Positions 1 through 7,069 are shown, numbered from the stretch's first letter. The stretch is 16,364 bases of DNA from JAHHUH01 sp045123075 (GCA_045123075.1 JBGVIJ010000029.1:1-16364), one strand, 5' to 3'. The notes: a model not told the origin generated them from the sequence alone. A program made the numbers and translations.

Positions 1-21
1 GACAGAGCTTTTAATACGTTA

Positions 22-954
22 TTAGCTTTGAGAAGTTTTATTTTCTTCGAAACACCTTTCTTCAAAATAATTATCTATACTTTTTATTTGATTCAACAAA
101 TTTCTTTGATTTTCTATTAAGTTTTTTGTTACTACTTGATCAAAGTCAATCTTGTCACCATAATAATCCTTTAATGTTGCAAGAATATCTTCAAACATAA
201 TTTGCACTATAAGAAGCACAAAACTTCCACCAATATTAAAACGGATAGGTGCAAACTTAATCTTACCATTTTCCCTAATACAACCATCGCCCACAAAATG
301 ACCATGTGCCGTTTCAGATAACATTCCATAAATTAGGTCATTTACCATTTCCAATGATTGTCCACTAATTGCCTTCTTGCCTTTAGCTAAAGAATTTATA
401 CTTTTCTTCTTGCTAGAATAAAGTCCATGCCAATTCAGCCTTTTGTCTTTATTCATTTTATGCTTATATTTACTACAATTTTCAAACAATGGATTTGTAT
501 CGTAATCATTGATAACAAAATCCAACATCTTTTGTAACTTTTCAATTTCTGATAAATTATTTTGCTGTTGAGCTTCTGCCAACTGTTCTTTTATGAATCT
601 TATCTTTTGCACCTTTGCAGCAATTAAATAGCAAATAAATTTATCTTTCATTACTTTGTCATCGTAGTCATCCAAAAAATATTTGAACTGCAGAAAAATC
701 TCCCATGCACTACGAAGCAATACTCTAGCAGCGTATGTATTGGAACTATTAAACAAAACTCCTATCCCATCAACGTAATGAAGCCATTCCCTAAAAAGAA
801 ACGCTATATGACCGTTGATTTGACCAGCTTCTATTCCCTCATCTTCATATAATTTCAACCATCTACTACCTTCGATAACATATCCTTCCAGAAAACGAAT
901 AGATAATCCCCAAAACTTTTCATTCTGTTCTTTCAAAAATAATTCTTCGTTCAT
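22..954 (-). CDS. DUF5677-like protein of unknown function
   Basis: A predicted soluble, mostly helical protein of 310 aa with no signal peptide. I place it in the DUF5677 type from two motifs: an R-S-x-W-E segment (about residues 81-85) in a long helix, and L-S-E-T-A-H-G-H-F (about 212-220), like the S-x-x-x-H-G signature of that family. A charged, coiled-coil-prone stretch lies at about 120-145. The start is the ATG at 954, with GAGGTG a few bases upstream; an in-frame GTG at 966 overlaps that ribosome binding site and is less likely. Its biochemical role is unknown to me. It is divergent from an AbiE-type toxin-antitoxin pair and shares its AT-rich composition, so a defence or accessory role is plausible but inferred. 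A TTGTAA-17-TATAAT promoter lies inside and beside a 30-bp palindrome. Confidence 0.72.
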   Translation of the reverse strand: MNEELFLKEQNEKFWGLSIRFLEGYVIEGSRWLKLYEDEGIEAGQINGHIAFLFREWLHYVDGIGVLFNSSNTYAARVLLRSAWEIFLQFKYFLDDYDDKVMKDKFICYLIAAKVQKIRFIKEQLAEAQQQNNLSEIEKLQKMLDFVINDYDTNPLFENCSKYKHKMNKDKRLNWHGLYSSKKKSINSLAKGKKAISGQSLEMVNDLIYGMLSETAHGHFVGDGCIRENGKIKFAPIRFNIGGSFVLLIVQIMFEDILATLKDYYGDKIDFDQVVTKNLIENQRNLLNQIKSIDNYFEERCFEENKTSQS

Positions 955-974
955 ATAGCACCTCACTTCTATAA

Positions 975-1004
975 CAATACTTAATATAATTATATTAAGT
1001 ATTG
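975..1004. repeat. perfect 30-bp palindrome (putative operator)
   Basis: Each half is CAATACTTAATATAA followed immediately by its exact reverse complement, with no central spacer. It contains a TATAAT on each strand and covers the predicted -10 box of the minus-strand DUF5677-like gene. It is followed by neither a T-tract nor a gene end, so it is unlikely to be a terminator. An operator is the most natural reading; the DNA-binding partner is unknown, and the adjacent winged-helix antitoxin is one candidate. Confidence 0.7.
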
Positions 1005-1017
1005 CAACAATTTACAA
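989..1017 (-). promoter_or_regulatory. promoter of the DUF5677-like gene
   Basis: On the minus strand, TTGTAA (1017-1012) is separated by 17 bp from TATAAT (994-989). The -10 box sits at the centre of the 30-bp palindrome. The predicted transcript starts near 982, giving a leader of about 28 nt with a GAGGTG ribosome binding site. Confidence 0.6.
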
Positions 1018-1027
1018 ACGTGTCTCA

Positions 1028-1056
1028 TTGACTAACCTCTCTCCAAATAATATAAT
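1028..1056 (+). promoter_or_regulatory. promoter of the abiE-type operon
   Basis: TTGACT (1028-1033) and TATAAT (1051-1056) are separated by 17 bp, which is near consensus for the housekeeping sigma factor. The -35 box lies only 10 bp from the -35 of the divergent promoter, so the two promoters stand back to back. The predicted start is near 1063, inside an imperfect inverted repeat. Confidence 0.75.
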
Positions 1057-1089
1057 AACAACAAAGAAGTTCATCTCTTCCTTTTTGTT
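1057..1089. repeat. inverted repeat over the abiE transcription start
   Basis: AACAACAAAGAAG (1057-1069) and CTTCCTTTTTGTT (1077-1089) pair at 11 of 13 positions around a 7-nt loop. It begins just after the -10 box and ends just before the GGAG ribosome binding site. AbiEi antitoxins are known to repress their own operon by binding inverted repeats in the promoter, so this is a candidate autoregulatory site; an RNA hairpin in the leader is the alternative. Confidence 0.45.
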
Positions 1090-1104
1090 ATTGGAGTGAT
1101 TAAA

Positions 1105-1734
1105 ATGTTATTCGAATATCTAAAATATAAATATCAACCTAATGAACCAATCTTCCTTTCCAATTTAAGTATAGAAGGTATGAGTTACAATAACCTTCGT
1201 CAACAAATCAAAAAGTTAGTTGATGGCGGATTGCTTGTTCGTTACGACACTGGAATATACTTCATTCCAGAAACTACTATTTTCAAATCAGGTAGTCAAC
1301 TTTCATTCAACCGTGTTGTCAAAGAAAAATACCTGCTTGATGAAAGCAGAGAACAATGCGGTTATATCAGTGGTGTATATTTTGCTAATGCTGTTGGTTT
1401 AACAACTCAAGTTCCCATGAAATATGATATTGTTACTAACAAAGCGACCAAAGATTATCGAGAAGTCAAATTAGCACAATCTACCATCATCGTAAGAAAA
1501 CCAAAAATAGAAGTAACCTCCGCCAATCATTTAACCTTACAATTTTTAGACTTAATCAAAGATATAGATTCTTTATCTGAACTTGAGGGTACTTCCTTAA
1601 ATAACAAGCTTAAAGATTACATTCAAAAAGCTAACTTACAATTTAAAGAAATTGAAAAATACTTAGATTACTATCCTGACAAGATTTATAAAAACATGTA
1701 TAAGGTGGGAATATTAAGTGGAATTTCTGCATAA
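1105..1734 (+). CDS. AbiEi-like antitoxin / DUF6088 family transcriptional regulator
   Basis: A 209-aa protein with an N-terminal winged-helix pattern (about residues 15-55): a helix pair, a recognition-helix-like stretch around N-N-L-R-Q-Q-I-K-K-L, then a G-G-L-L-x-R-x-x-x-G-I-Y beta wing. The rest resembles the DUF6088/AbiEi antitoxin type. It is expected to neutralise the AbiEii-type toxin and repress the operon. The start is the ATG at 1105, with GGAGTG (1093-1098) at 6-nt spacing; the upstream GTG at 1096 overlaps that site. The 3' end overlaps the toxin gene by 17 nt, typical of translationally coupled toxin-antitoxin pairs. The gene is visibly AT-rich relative to the housekeeping genes downstream, which suggests acquisition by transfer. 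The family call rests on fold pattern and context. Confidence 0.8.
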   Translation: MLFEYLKYKYQPNEPIFLSNLSIEGMSYNNLRQQIKKLVDGGLLVRYDTGIYFIPETTIFKSGSQLSFNRVVKEKYLLDESREQCGYISGVYFANAVGLTTQVPMKYDIVTNKATKDYREVKLAQSTIIVRKPKIEVTSANHLTLQFLDLIKDIDSLSELEGTSLNNKLKDYIQKANLQFKEIEKYLDYYPDKIYKNMYKVGILSGISA

Positions 1735-2623
1735 TGAAACTAATCTTTTCAAAGAGGTATTAACTCTTACCTCAAATAAGCTTCATATTTCTGAACAAAT
1801 CATTGAAAAAGATTATTATATAACCATCATTCTAAACCGCCTCTACCAAGAACTACCCTTTGTTGTTTTTAAAGGCGGAACTTCCTTATCTAAATGTTAT
1901 CAAGTAATAAATAGATTTTCTGAAGATATTGATATCACTACTGACGTTCCTTTAACTCAGGGACAAAAGCAAAAATTAAAAACCACCATTGTTAATATAA
2001 CCAATGATTTAAATTTAACTATCACCAACATCAACGAGACTCGTAGTAGAAGAGATTACAATCGTTATATAATTGTCTATGATAGTGTGATTGAAAGTTT
2101 AGTAACCAACGTACAGCCTGCTATAATTTTAGAAACAGCTTACATTACAACTTCTTTCCCAGTAAATCAAAGACTTGTTACCAACTATATCCAACAAATT
2201 TTAAAAGAAGAAGCTCCTGAACTCATTACAAAATATTCATTAGATAACTACCTAATTAAAGTACAGTCTTTAGAAAGAACTTTCATTGATAAAGTCTTTG
2301 CAATCTGTGATTATTATTTGCATGACAAAACCACAAGACACTCAAGGCACTTATATGATATTCATAAGCTATTGCCTCTTTTAAAATTTAATAACGAATT
2401 CCAAAAGCTTGTTGCTGATGTACGTAACGAAAGAAGTAAATCTCCTATTTGTATTTCGGCTAGCACGGATATTAACATTAATACAATTCTTGAAAATATC
2501 ATCCAAAGTAGGATATATAAAGATGATTACAATAAACTTACAGTACAACTTCTAGGAGAAAACATTACGTACGATGAAACTATTACCAGTCTCAAAGAAA
2601 TAATTAACCATAAGATATTTTAG
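1718..2623 (+). CDS. abiEii: AbiEii/AbiGii-type nucleotidyltransferase toxin
   Basis: A 301-aa protein with the hallmarks of the AbiEii nucleotidyltransferase toxins (DNA polymerase beta superfamily). The G-G-T-S-L-S-K motif is at 53-59 and F-S-E-D-I-D at 67-72; D70 and D72 are the expected metal-binding pair. Later conserved positions include L-E-R-T-F-I-D-K (185-192) and R-H-L-Y-D-I-H-K-L (210-218), as in the family. Characterised AbiE-family toxins of this superfamily act on nucleotides or tRNA; MenT toxins, for example, modify tRNA acceptor ends. The substrate here cannot be read from sequence. Translation starts at GTG 1718, preceded by AAGGTGGGA at 7-nt spacing, inside the antitoxin reading frame. 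All catalytic motifs appear intact, so the module looks functional. Composition is AT-rich, like its partner. Confidence 0.93.
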   Translation: MEFLHNETNLFKEVLTLTSNKLHISEQIIEKDYYITIILNRLYQELPFVVFKGGTSLSKCYQVINRFSEDIDITTDVPLTQGQKQKLKTTIVNITNDLNLTITNINETRSRRDYNRYIIVYDSVIESLVTNVQPAIILETAYITTSFPVNQRLVTNYIQQILKEEAPELITKYSLDNYLIKVQSLERTFIDKVFAICDYYLHDKTTRHSRHLYDIHKLLPLLKFNNEFQKLVADVRNERSKSPICISASTDININTILENIIQSRIYKDDYNKLTVQLLGENITYDETITSLKEIINHKIF

Positions 2624-2642
2624 AAAGGAACACACTCACACC

Positions 2643-2825
2643 ATGCTTAACATTTTATTTGCGTTTTTTCTTTTCGGTATGCTTTGCGTTTTATGTGGCA
2701 AAGGCATTTATCGCGTTTACAAATATCAACAAGCTTTTACAATGAAAGAATATGCCCTGCTGGTTGCGCTCTCTATCGGAACGCTGGCAGCAATTTATAT
2801 GGGCATTAACAAACTTGAAGGTTAA
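2643..2825 (+). CDS. small two-helix membrane protein, unknown function
   Basis: A 60-aa protein with two hydrophobic stretches (about residues 2-22 and 38-56) separated by a short basic and polar loop (K-G-I-Y-R-V-Y-K-Y). Both termini are therefore predicted on the same side of the membrane. AAGGAA lies 12 nt upstream of the ATG, a rather long spacing. It begins 19 nt after the AbiEii-type toxin and ends just before a strong terminator, so it may be the last gene of that transcript. Its codon use looks less AT-rich than the abiE genes, so it may instead be a resident gene at the edge of the insertion. I recognise no family; the reading frame and terminator are the main support. Confidence 0.6.
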   Translation: MLNILFAFFLFGMLCVLCGKGIYRVYKYQQAFTMKEYALLVALSIGTLAAIYMGINKLEG

Positions 2826-2835
2826 TTTAGTTTTC

Positions 2836-2871
2836 AAGAGGATGCAGTTCAAAACTGCATCCTCTTTTTTT
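2836..2871 (+). terminator. intrinsic terminator after the small membrane protein
   Basis: A 13-bp perfect stem, AGAGGATGCAGTT paired with AACTGCATCCTCT, has a 3-nt loop and is followed by seven T residues. It ends the abiE/small-protein transcript. Confidence 0.93.
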
Positions 2872-2921
2872 CACAACTTCATCCATTTTACAAGGAGACT
2901 TCCCAGTCAGTACACACGCTG

Positions 2922-2950
2922 TAGTGTTTTTGTGAAAGCGGTTAACACTA
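2922..2950. repeat. TAGTGTT-N15-AACACTA dyad upstream of the M20 promoter
   Basis: Two perfect 7-bp arms are 15 bp apart, centred about 29 bp upstream of the -35 box of the amidohydrolase promoter. The position suits an activator or repressor site for the M20-MFS operon. No regulator gene is adjacent, and a chance occurrence of 7-bp arms is possible. Confidence 0.35.
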
Positions 2951-2961
2951 AGTAAACTCTA

Positions 2962-2990
2962 TTGAATTTGTAAGAATAGCCATCTATAAT
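2962..2990 (+). promoter_or_regulatory. promoter of the amidohydrolase-MFS operon
   Basis: TTGAAT (2962-2967) and TATAAT (2985-2990) are spaced by 17 bp. The predicted start is near 2997, giving a leader of about 80 nt that begins with a GC-rich hairpin. Confidence 0.75.
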
Positions 2991-2995
2991 GAAGG

Positions 2996-3022
2996 CGCAA
3001 TCAGGCAGCACCTGCCTTTGCG
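2996..3022 (+). promoter_or_regulatory. GC-rich hairpin at the 5' end of the M20 leader
   Basis: AGGCAG-CAC-CTGCCT (3003-3017) is flanked by complementary CGCA and TGCG, forming a stem with a small internal loop. It lies at or just after the predicted transcription start. It could stabilise the mRNA 5' end or be an operator. No T-tract follows, so it is not a terminator, and it does not match a riboswitch I know. Confidence 0.4.
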
Positions 3023-3077
3023 ATAGTCATATATTATTTTCAACTGAAAACTTTCTTACACAAAGGAGATGAAAGCA

Positions 3078-4331
3078 ATGAACAAATTCATTGATCAAAT
3101 GGCTGATTCCGTTCAAAAGATTCTGCCTTACGCCGAAGAGGTCTATAAAGATTTACACCAACATCCGGAACTTAGTTTGCAAGAAAACCGCACCTCTAAG
3201 ATCGTAGCTTCTCATTTAAAAGATGCAGGCTTTGAAGTTACGGAACACGTTGGCATTACCGGTGTTGTAGGCTTAATGAAAAACGGTGCAGGCCCTACCA
3301 TTATGCTGCGCTCTGATATGGACGCACTTCCCATGAAAGATGAAAGCGGTGTTCCCTATGCTAGCCAATGTACTGCAGTCAATGCCAAGGGCGAGACCGT
3401 TCCTGTGGCTCACACCTGCGGGCATGACTTACACGTTACTTGGCTTTTGAGCGCAGCAACAATTTTATCCAAGCATCGCGATTTATGGCAAGGTACTTTG
3501 ATGGTTGTGTTTCAGCCTGCAGAAGAAACTGCCGAAGGTTCCGACAAAATGATTAAAGACGGATTAACCACTCGCTTTCCGAAGCCTGACGTAATCCTCG
3601 GGCAACATCTTATGCAATATCGTGCAGGCAAAGTTGGCTATCGCCCTGGTCAAATCCTCACTGCAGGTGACAGTATGCTTGTACGTTTCCACGGCAGAGG
3701 TGCTCACGGTGGTATGCCTCAAAACGGTATTGACCCCATTGTTATGGCTAGTGCAGCAGTTTTGCGTTTGCAAACCATTGTTTCTCGCGAAGTTGCTCCC
3801 CAAGCGCAAGTGGCAGTAACCGTTGGCGAGTTCCATGCCGGCACTGCAGAAAACATTATTGCCGAAACTGCAGAAATCAAACTCAACGTACGCAATACTG
3901 ATGCTAATGTACGAGAACACGTCCTTGATGCCATCAAACGCATCTGCATTGCTGAAGCTCACGCTTCCAACGCACCCAAAGATCCTGACTTTGAACCCAT
4001 CAACAATTATCCGTTGACTGTTAACGATGCAGCAGCTACCGCTAAGATTGCTGAGGCTTTTAAAGCTCACTTTGGTGAAAATGCTTTTGAATGTCCGCCT
4101 GTTGGTGCAAGCGAAGACTTTGGCCGCTTCGGTTTAGCCTTTGGTAGTCCTTATGTTTACTGGTTCGTCGGTGGTACTGACCAAGCAAAATTTGACGCTG
4201 CTGAAAAAGCTAATACTGTAGCAGCTTTACCTGGCCCGCATTCTCCTTTCTGGGCTCCGGCACTGAATCCTACCTTGCGTACCGGTATCGAAACCATGCT
4301 TCTCGCAGCAGGTGCTTGGCTGGCAAAATAA
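3078..4331 (+). CDS. M20-family metal-dependent amidohydrolase (hippurate/N-acyl-amino-acid hydrolase type)
   Basis: A 417-aa cytosolic hydrolase of the M20D group (hippurate hydrolase, IAA-amino-acid hydrolase, N-acyl-amino-acid deacylase). Family motifs in order: H-Q-H-P-E-L-S near the N terminus, L-R-S-D-M-D-A-L-P-M (about 77-86), H-T-C-G-H-D (112-117), Q-P-A-E-E (146-150), G-Q-H (about 175-177), G-R-G-A-H-G-G-M-P (dimerisation/lid region, about 206-214), G-A-S-E-D-F (about 343-348) and a C-terminal P-G-P-H-S (H388). C114, H116, E150, H177 and H388 are the expected ligands of the two-metal site, with E149 as catalytic base. AAAGGAG at 3062-3068 fixes the start at ATG 3078, since the in-frame ATG at 3069 directly abuts it. 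It is followed after 24 nt by an MFS transporter, probably in one operon. Exact substrate unknown. Confidence 0.93.
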   Translation: MNKFIDQMADSVQKILPYAEEVYKDLHQHPELSLQENRTSKIVASHLKDAGFEVTEHVGITGVVGLMKNGAGPTIMLRSDMDALPMKDESGVPYASQCTAVNAKGETVPVAHTCGHDLHVTWLLSAATILSKHRDLWQGTLMVVFQPAEETAEGSDKMIKDGLTTRFPKPDVILGQHLMQYRAGKVGYRPGQILTAGDSMLVRFHGRGAHGGMPQNGIDPIVMASAAVLRLQTIVSREVAPQAQVAVTVGEFHAGTAENIIAETAEIKLNVRNTDANVREHVLDAIKRICIAEAHASNAPKDPDFEPINNYPLTVNDAAATAKIAEAFKAHFGENAFECPPVGASEDFGRFGLAFGSPYVYWFVGGTDQAKFDAAEKANTVAALPGPHSPFWAPALNPTLRTGIETMLLAAGAWLAK

Positions 4332-4355
4332 ATTAGAAAGGTAGATGAGTATTAT

Positions 4356-5801
4356 ATGAACAAAAATACTCAGGTCGTTCCTTACCAAGGTAACGACAGA
4401 TTACTTTTAGGTATCGTTTTGGGCGTAATCACCTTTTGGCTATTCGCCCAAACTACATTAAACATCGCCCCCACCATGCAAGCTGAACTTGGTATTACTG
4501 ATAACTGGCGTAATATTGCAGTTAGTATTACCGCTCTGTTTTCAGGTATCTTCATCGTTGTTATGGGTGGTTTAGGCGATAGAATTGGTCGCGTAAAAAT
4601 TACCATCTTGGGTACATTTTTAAGTATCCTCGGTTCTCTCTTGATTGCTATGACTCCTGCCGGTACTGTAAATTACCTCTTAGCAGGCAGAATCATTCAA
4701 GGTCTTTCCGCAGCGTGCATTATGCCCTGTACCCTTGCGCTTATCAAAGCCTATTACGATGGTCCCGCTCGTCAACGTGCAGTAAGCTTCTGGTCCATCG
4801 GTTCCTGGGGTGGTAGCGGTTTATGTTCTCTTTTTGGTGGCTTCGTAGCTTCTACCATTGGTTGGCGTTGGATTTTCTGGATGTCAATCATCATCTCCAT
4901 CATCAGCTACTTTTTAATTCGTGGTACTCCTGAAAGCAAAATCGTTACTGATAAAAAAGAAGATTTTGACTGGAGCGGCTTGGTATCTTTTATGGTAGCT
5001 ATGGTTTCCATTAACCTTGTTATCGGTCAAGGCTCTAAACTTGGTTGGACAAGCCCGATGATTATGTCGTTGGCAGCAATTTTCTTAATCAGCTTTGCCA
5101 TTTTCTTCAAAATTGAAGATACTAAACCTAATGCTTTCGTTGACTTTAAACTGTTCCGCAACAAAACTTATTCTGGTGCAACCCTGTCTAACTTTTTGCT
5201 GAACGGTGCAGCAGGTACCATTATGGTTACTTTGGCACTGGTACAACAAGCAGCAGGTATGACTTCTCTCCAAGCAGGTATGCTTACTTTGGGTTACTTA
5301 ATCGCAATCTTGGCTACCATTCGCGTTGGCGAAAAGCTTTTGCAAAAATGGGGTCCTCGTAAGCCTATGATTCTGGGCTGCTCTATTACAGCAGTGGGCA
5401 TTGCCCTTAACTCTTTAAGCTTCCTGTACACTTGGCAATATGTAATTGCTTCTCTTATCGGCTTTACTCTCTTTGGTATCGGTTTGGGTTGTTATGCAAC
5501 TCCTTCTACGGACGCTGCACTTTCCAACGTTCCCCAAGAACAAGCCGGTTCTGCAGCAGGCATTTACAAAATGGCGTCCTCTCTCGGAGCTGCTTTTGGT
5601 GTAGCAATTTCCGCGGCAATATTTACTGCCCTTAGTAATAGCGATACTGTTATGTTCGCAAATCTTTTCTTAGGACGCACCGATAACATTGAAATTCGTT
5701 ACGCAGCAGCTGTTGCACTGCTCTTTAACGTGTTCATGACTGTTGTGGCAATCATCTCCATTATGATTACTGTACCTAAAGGTAAAAAAGACTCCGCTTA
5801 A
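4356..5801 (+). CDS. MFS transporter, DHA2 (14-TM, EmrB/QacA-like) type
   Basis: A 481-aa, highly hydrophobic inner-membrane protein whose length and spacing suit about 14 transmembrane helices. Motif A is visible as G-G-L-G-D-R-I-G-R-V-K (71-81), and motif C-like sequence as G-S-W-G-G-S-G-L-C-S-L-F-G-G (149-162), followed by G-W-R-W-I-F-W (169-175), which is typical of DHA2 drug:H+ antiporters. It lies 24 nt behind the M20 amidohydrolase with no terminator or clear promoter between them, so the two are probably co-transcribed. The pairing suggests import of a conjugated amino-acid substrate or export of a product, but DHA2 members are mostly exporters and the substrate cannot be read from sequence. 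An AAAGG ribosome binding site is about 12 nt upstream of the ATG, with GATGAG closer. Confidence 0.88.
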   Translation: MNKNTQVVPYQGNDRLLLGIVLGVITFWLFAQTTLNIAPTMQAELGITDNWRNIAVSITALFSGIFIVVMGGLGDRIGRVKITILGTFLSILGSLLIAMTPAGTVNYLLAGRIIQGLSAACIMPCTLALIKAYYDGPARQRAVSFWSIGSWGGSGLCSLFGGFVASTIGWRWIFWMSIIISIISYFLIRGTPESKIVTDKKEDFDWSGLVSFMVAMVSINLVIGQGSKLGWTSPMIMSLAAIFLISFAIFFKIEDTKPNAFVDFKLFRNKTYSGATLSNFLLNGAAGTIMVTLALVQQAAGMTSLQAGMLTLGYLIAILATIRVGEKLLQKWGPRKPMILGCSITAVGIALNSLSFLYTWQYVIASLIGFTLFGIGLGCYATPSTDAALSNVPQEQAGSAAGIYKMASSLGAAFGVAISAAIFTALSNSDTVMFANLFLGRTDNIEIRYAAAVALLFNVFMTVVAIISIMITVPKGKKDSA

Positions 5802-5808
5802 CAGCAAT

Positions 5809-5841
5809 AAAAAAGGATGTACGCTTGCGTACATCCTTTTT
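5809..5841. terminator. bidirectional terminator between convergent MFS and rlmI-type genes
   Basis: GGATGTACGC and GCGTACATCC form a nearly loopless inverted repeat (realistically an 8-9-bp stem with a small loop), flanked by an A-run on the left and a T-run on the right. It can stop transcription from both the plus-strand transporter gene and the minus-strand methyltransferase gene. Confidence 0.92.
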
Positions 5842-5845
5842 GCTT

Positions 5846-7069
5846 TTATACAACTTGGAAAATATAGAATTTTAAATAGTAGGTTTCCGGAACATTCCAT
5901 AAAATAGGATGGTCAGGAGATTGTTGACGAGCTTCGATTTGACGCAGGTTTACATTAGCATCTTTCGCTGCATCGTGGAGCATTTGTACGAAGAATTCTT
6001 CTTTCATGAAGTGGGAGCAAGAACAAGTTGCTAAGTAACCACCGCGAGGAAGAAGCTTCATAGCTTTAAGGTTGATTTCTTTATAACCGCGAATAGCATT
6101 TTTTACAGTGCTACCGGATTTAGTAAAAGCAGGCGGGTCAAGAATAATGAAGTCGTACTCACGAGATTTTTTCTCAGCAAGTTCGCTCAGCAAATCAAAT
6201 ACGTCTGCCTTCAAACCTTTAACGATTTTATCGAGACCATTGATTTTTGCGTTATGATCAGTCATACGCACTGCTTCTGCACTAATGTCAACAGCAGTAA
6301 CTTTTGCAGCACCACCTTGAGCAGCGTTCAAAGCGAAGCTACCGGTGTGAGTAAAGCAGTCCAAAATCTTCTTGCCTTTAGCAATTTTTGCAATAGCTTG
6401 GCGGTTGTATTTTTGGTCAAGGAAAAAGCCGGTTTTTTGACCGTTTTCTACGTCAACGGTGTAACGAATACCGTTTTCGTTGATTTCAGTAGTAGTAGGA
6501 CATTCCGGGTCGAGCAAGTCAGATTTAAAGAAGCCTTTATTTTCATCCATGCCTTCCAAACGACGAATCTTCACATCGTTACGTTCGTACAAACCACGGA
6601 TATTTTGTCCCAGCTCACGCATAATCTTGATGAGCAAATTAAAGAGCATTTCTTTACGCACTTCAATACCCAAGGACAAGGTTTGAGCTACGAGAATATC
6701 ATTGAAGCGGTCAACTGTAAGACCAGGGAAAGTATCTGCTTCGCCAAAAATCAAACGACAGCAGTTAAAATCTTTTTCACCCATTACGGTCATACGGTAG
6801 TCAATAGCATAACGTAAGCGACGTTCCCAGAAAGCTTCATCAAATTTATCATTAGTATTAGTAGAAATAATGCGCACTCTGATTTTGGACACGTCATTTA
6901 CAAAACCGGTGCCAATATATTTACCTTTATGAGTTACAACGTCAACAAGGTCGCCGTTTTGGTATTCACCTTCAACTTTTGTTACTTCTTCACCAAATAC
7001 CCAAGGATGACCGGTGCGAGCCATCTTCTCGCCTTTAGGAGTTATAAAAAATCTTGCGTAGTTGCGCAT
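5846..7069 (-). CDS. rlmI: RlmI-type class I SAM-dependent rRNA (cytosine-C5) methyltransferase
   Basis: A 407-aa protein with an N-terminal PUA-type RNA-binding domain (about residues 1-75, with G-H-P-W-V-F-G at 20-26) and a C-terminal Rossmann methyltransferase. The segment G-Q-K-T-G-F-F-L-D-Q (210-219) precedes SAM motif I, L-D-C-F-T-H-T-G-S-F (236-245). Motif IV is D-P-P-A-F (311-315), and T-C-S-C-S-H (348-353) carries the putative catalytic cysteine. RlmI of E. coli makes m5C1962 in 23S rRNA; the family match is clear but the exact target nucleotide is inferred. An in-frame ATG lies at 7111, but AGAGGTT sits 6 nt before the ATG at 7069, which I chose. It lies 48 nt downstream of sfsA on the same strand and is probably co-transcribed with it. 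Confidence 0.88.
   Translation of the reverse strand: MRNYARFFITPKGEKMARTGHPWVFGEEVTKVEGEYQNGDLVDVVTHKGKYIGTGFVNDVSKIRVRIISTNTNDKFDEAFWERRLRYAIDYRMTVMGEKDFNCCRLIFGEADTFPGLTVDRFNDILVAQTLSLGIEVRKEMLFNLLIKIMRELGQNIRGLYERNDVKIRRLEGMDENKGFFKSDLLDPECPTTTEINENGIRYTVDVENGQKTGFFLDQKYNRQAIAKIAKGKKILDCFTHTGSFALNAAQGGAAKVTAVDISAEAVRMTDHNAKINGLDKIVKGLKADVFDLLSELAEKKSREYDFIILDPPAFTKSGSTVKNAIRGYKEINLKAMKLLPRGGYLATCSCSHFMKEEFFVQMLHDAAKDANVNLRQIEARQQSPDHPILWNVPETYYLKFYIFQVV

Noticed and set aside
2752..2955. 67-codon frame overlapping the small membrane protein and its terminator
   Set aside because: It reads through a strong terminator hairpin, is in a different frame from the better-supported 60-aa gene, and has no ribosome binding site.
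2991..3077. Riboswitch in the M20 leader
   Set aside because: The leader is only about 80 nt and has one simple hairpin; I see no conserved core of a known riboswitch class and no terminator alternative.
3564..4070. 168-codon open frame antisense to the M20 amidohydrolase gene
   Set aside because: It lies wholly inside a well-supported gene, has no convincing ribosome binding site or family motif, and its composition is what antisense of a GC-richer gene produces.
6254..6817. 187-codon open frame antisense to the RlmI-type gene
   Set aside because: It is fully contained in a gene with intact catalytic motifs; the translated sequence has no recognisable domain.
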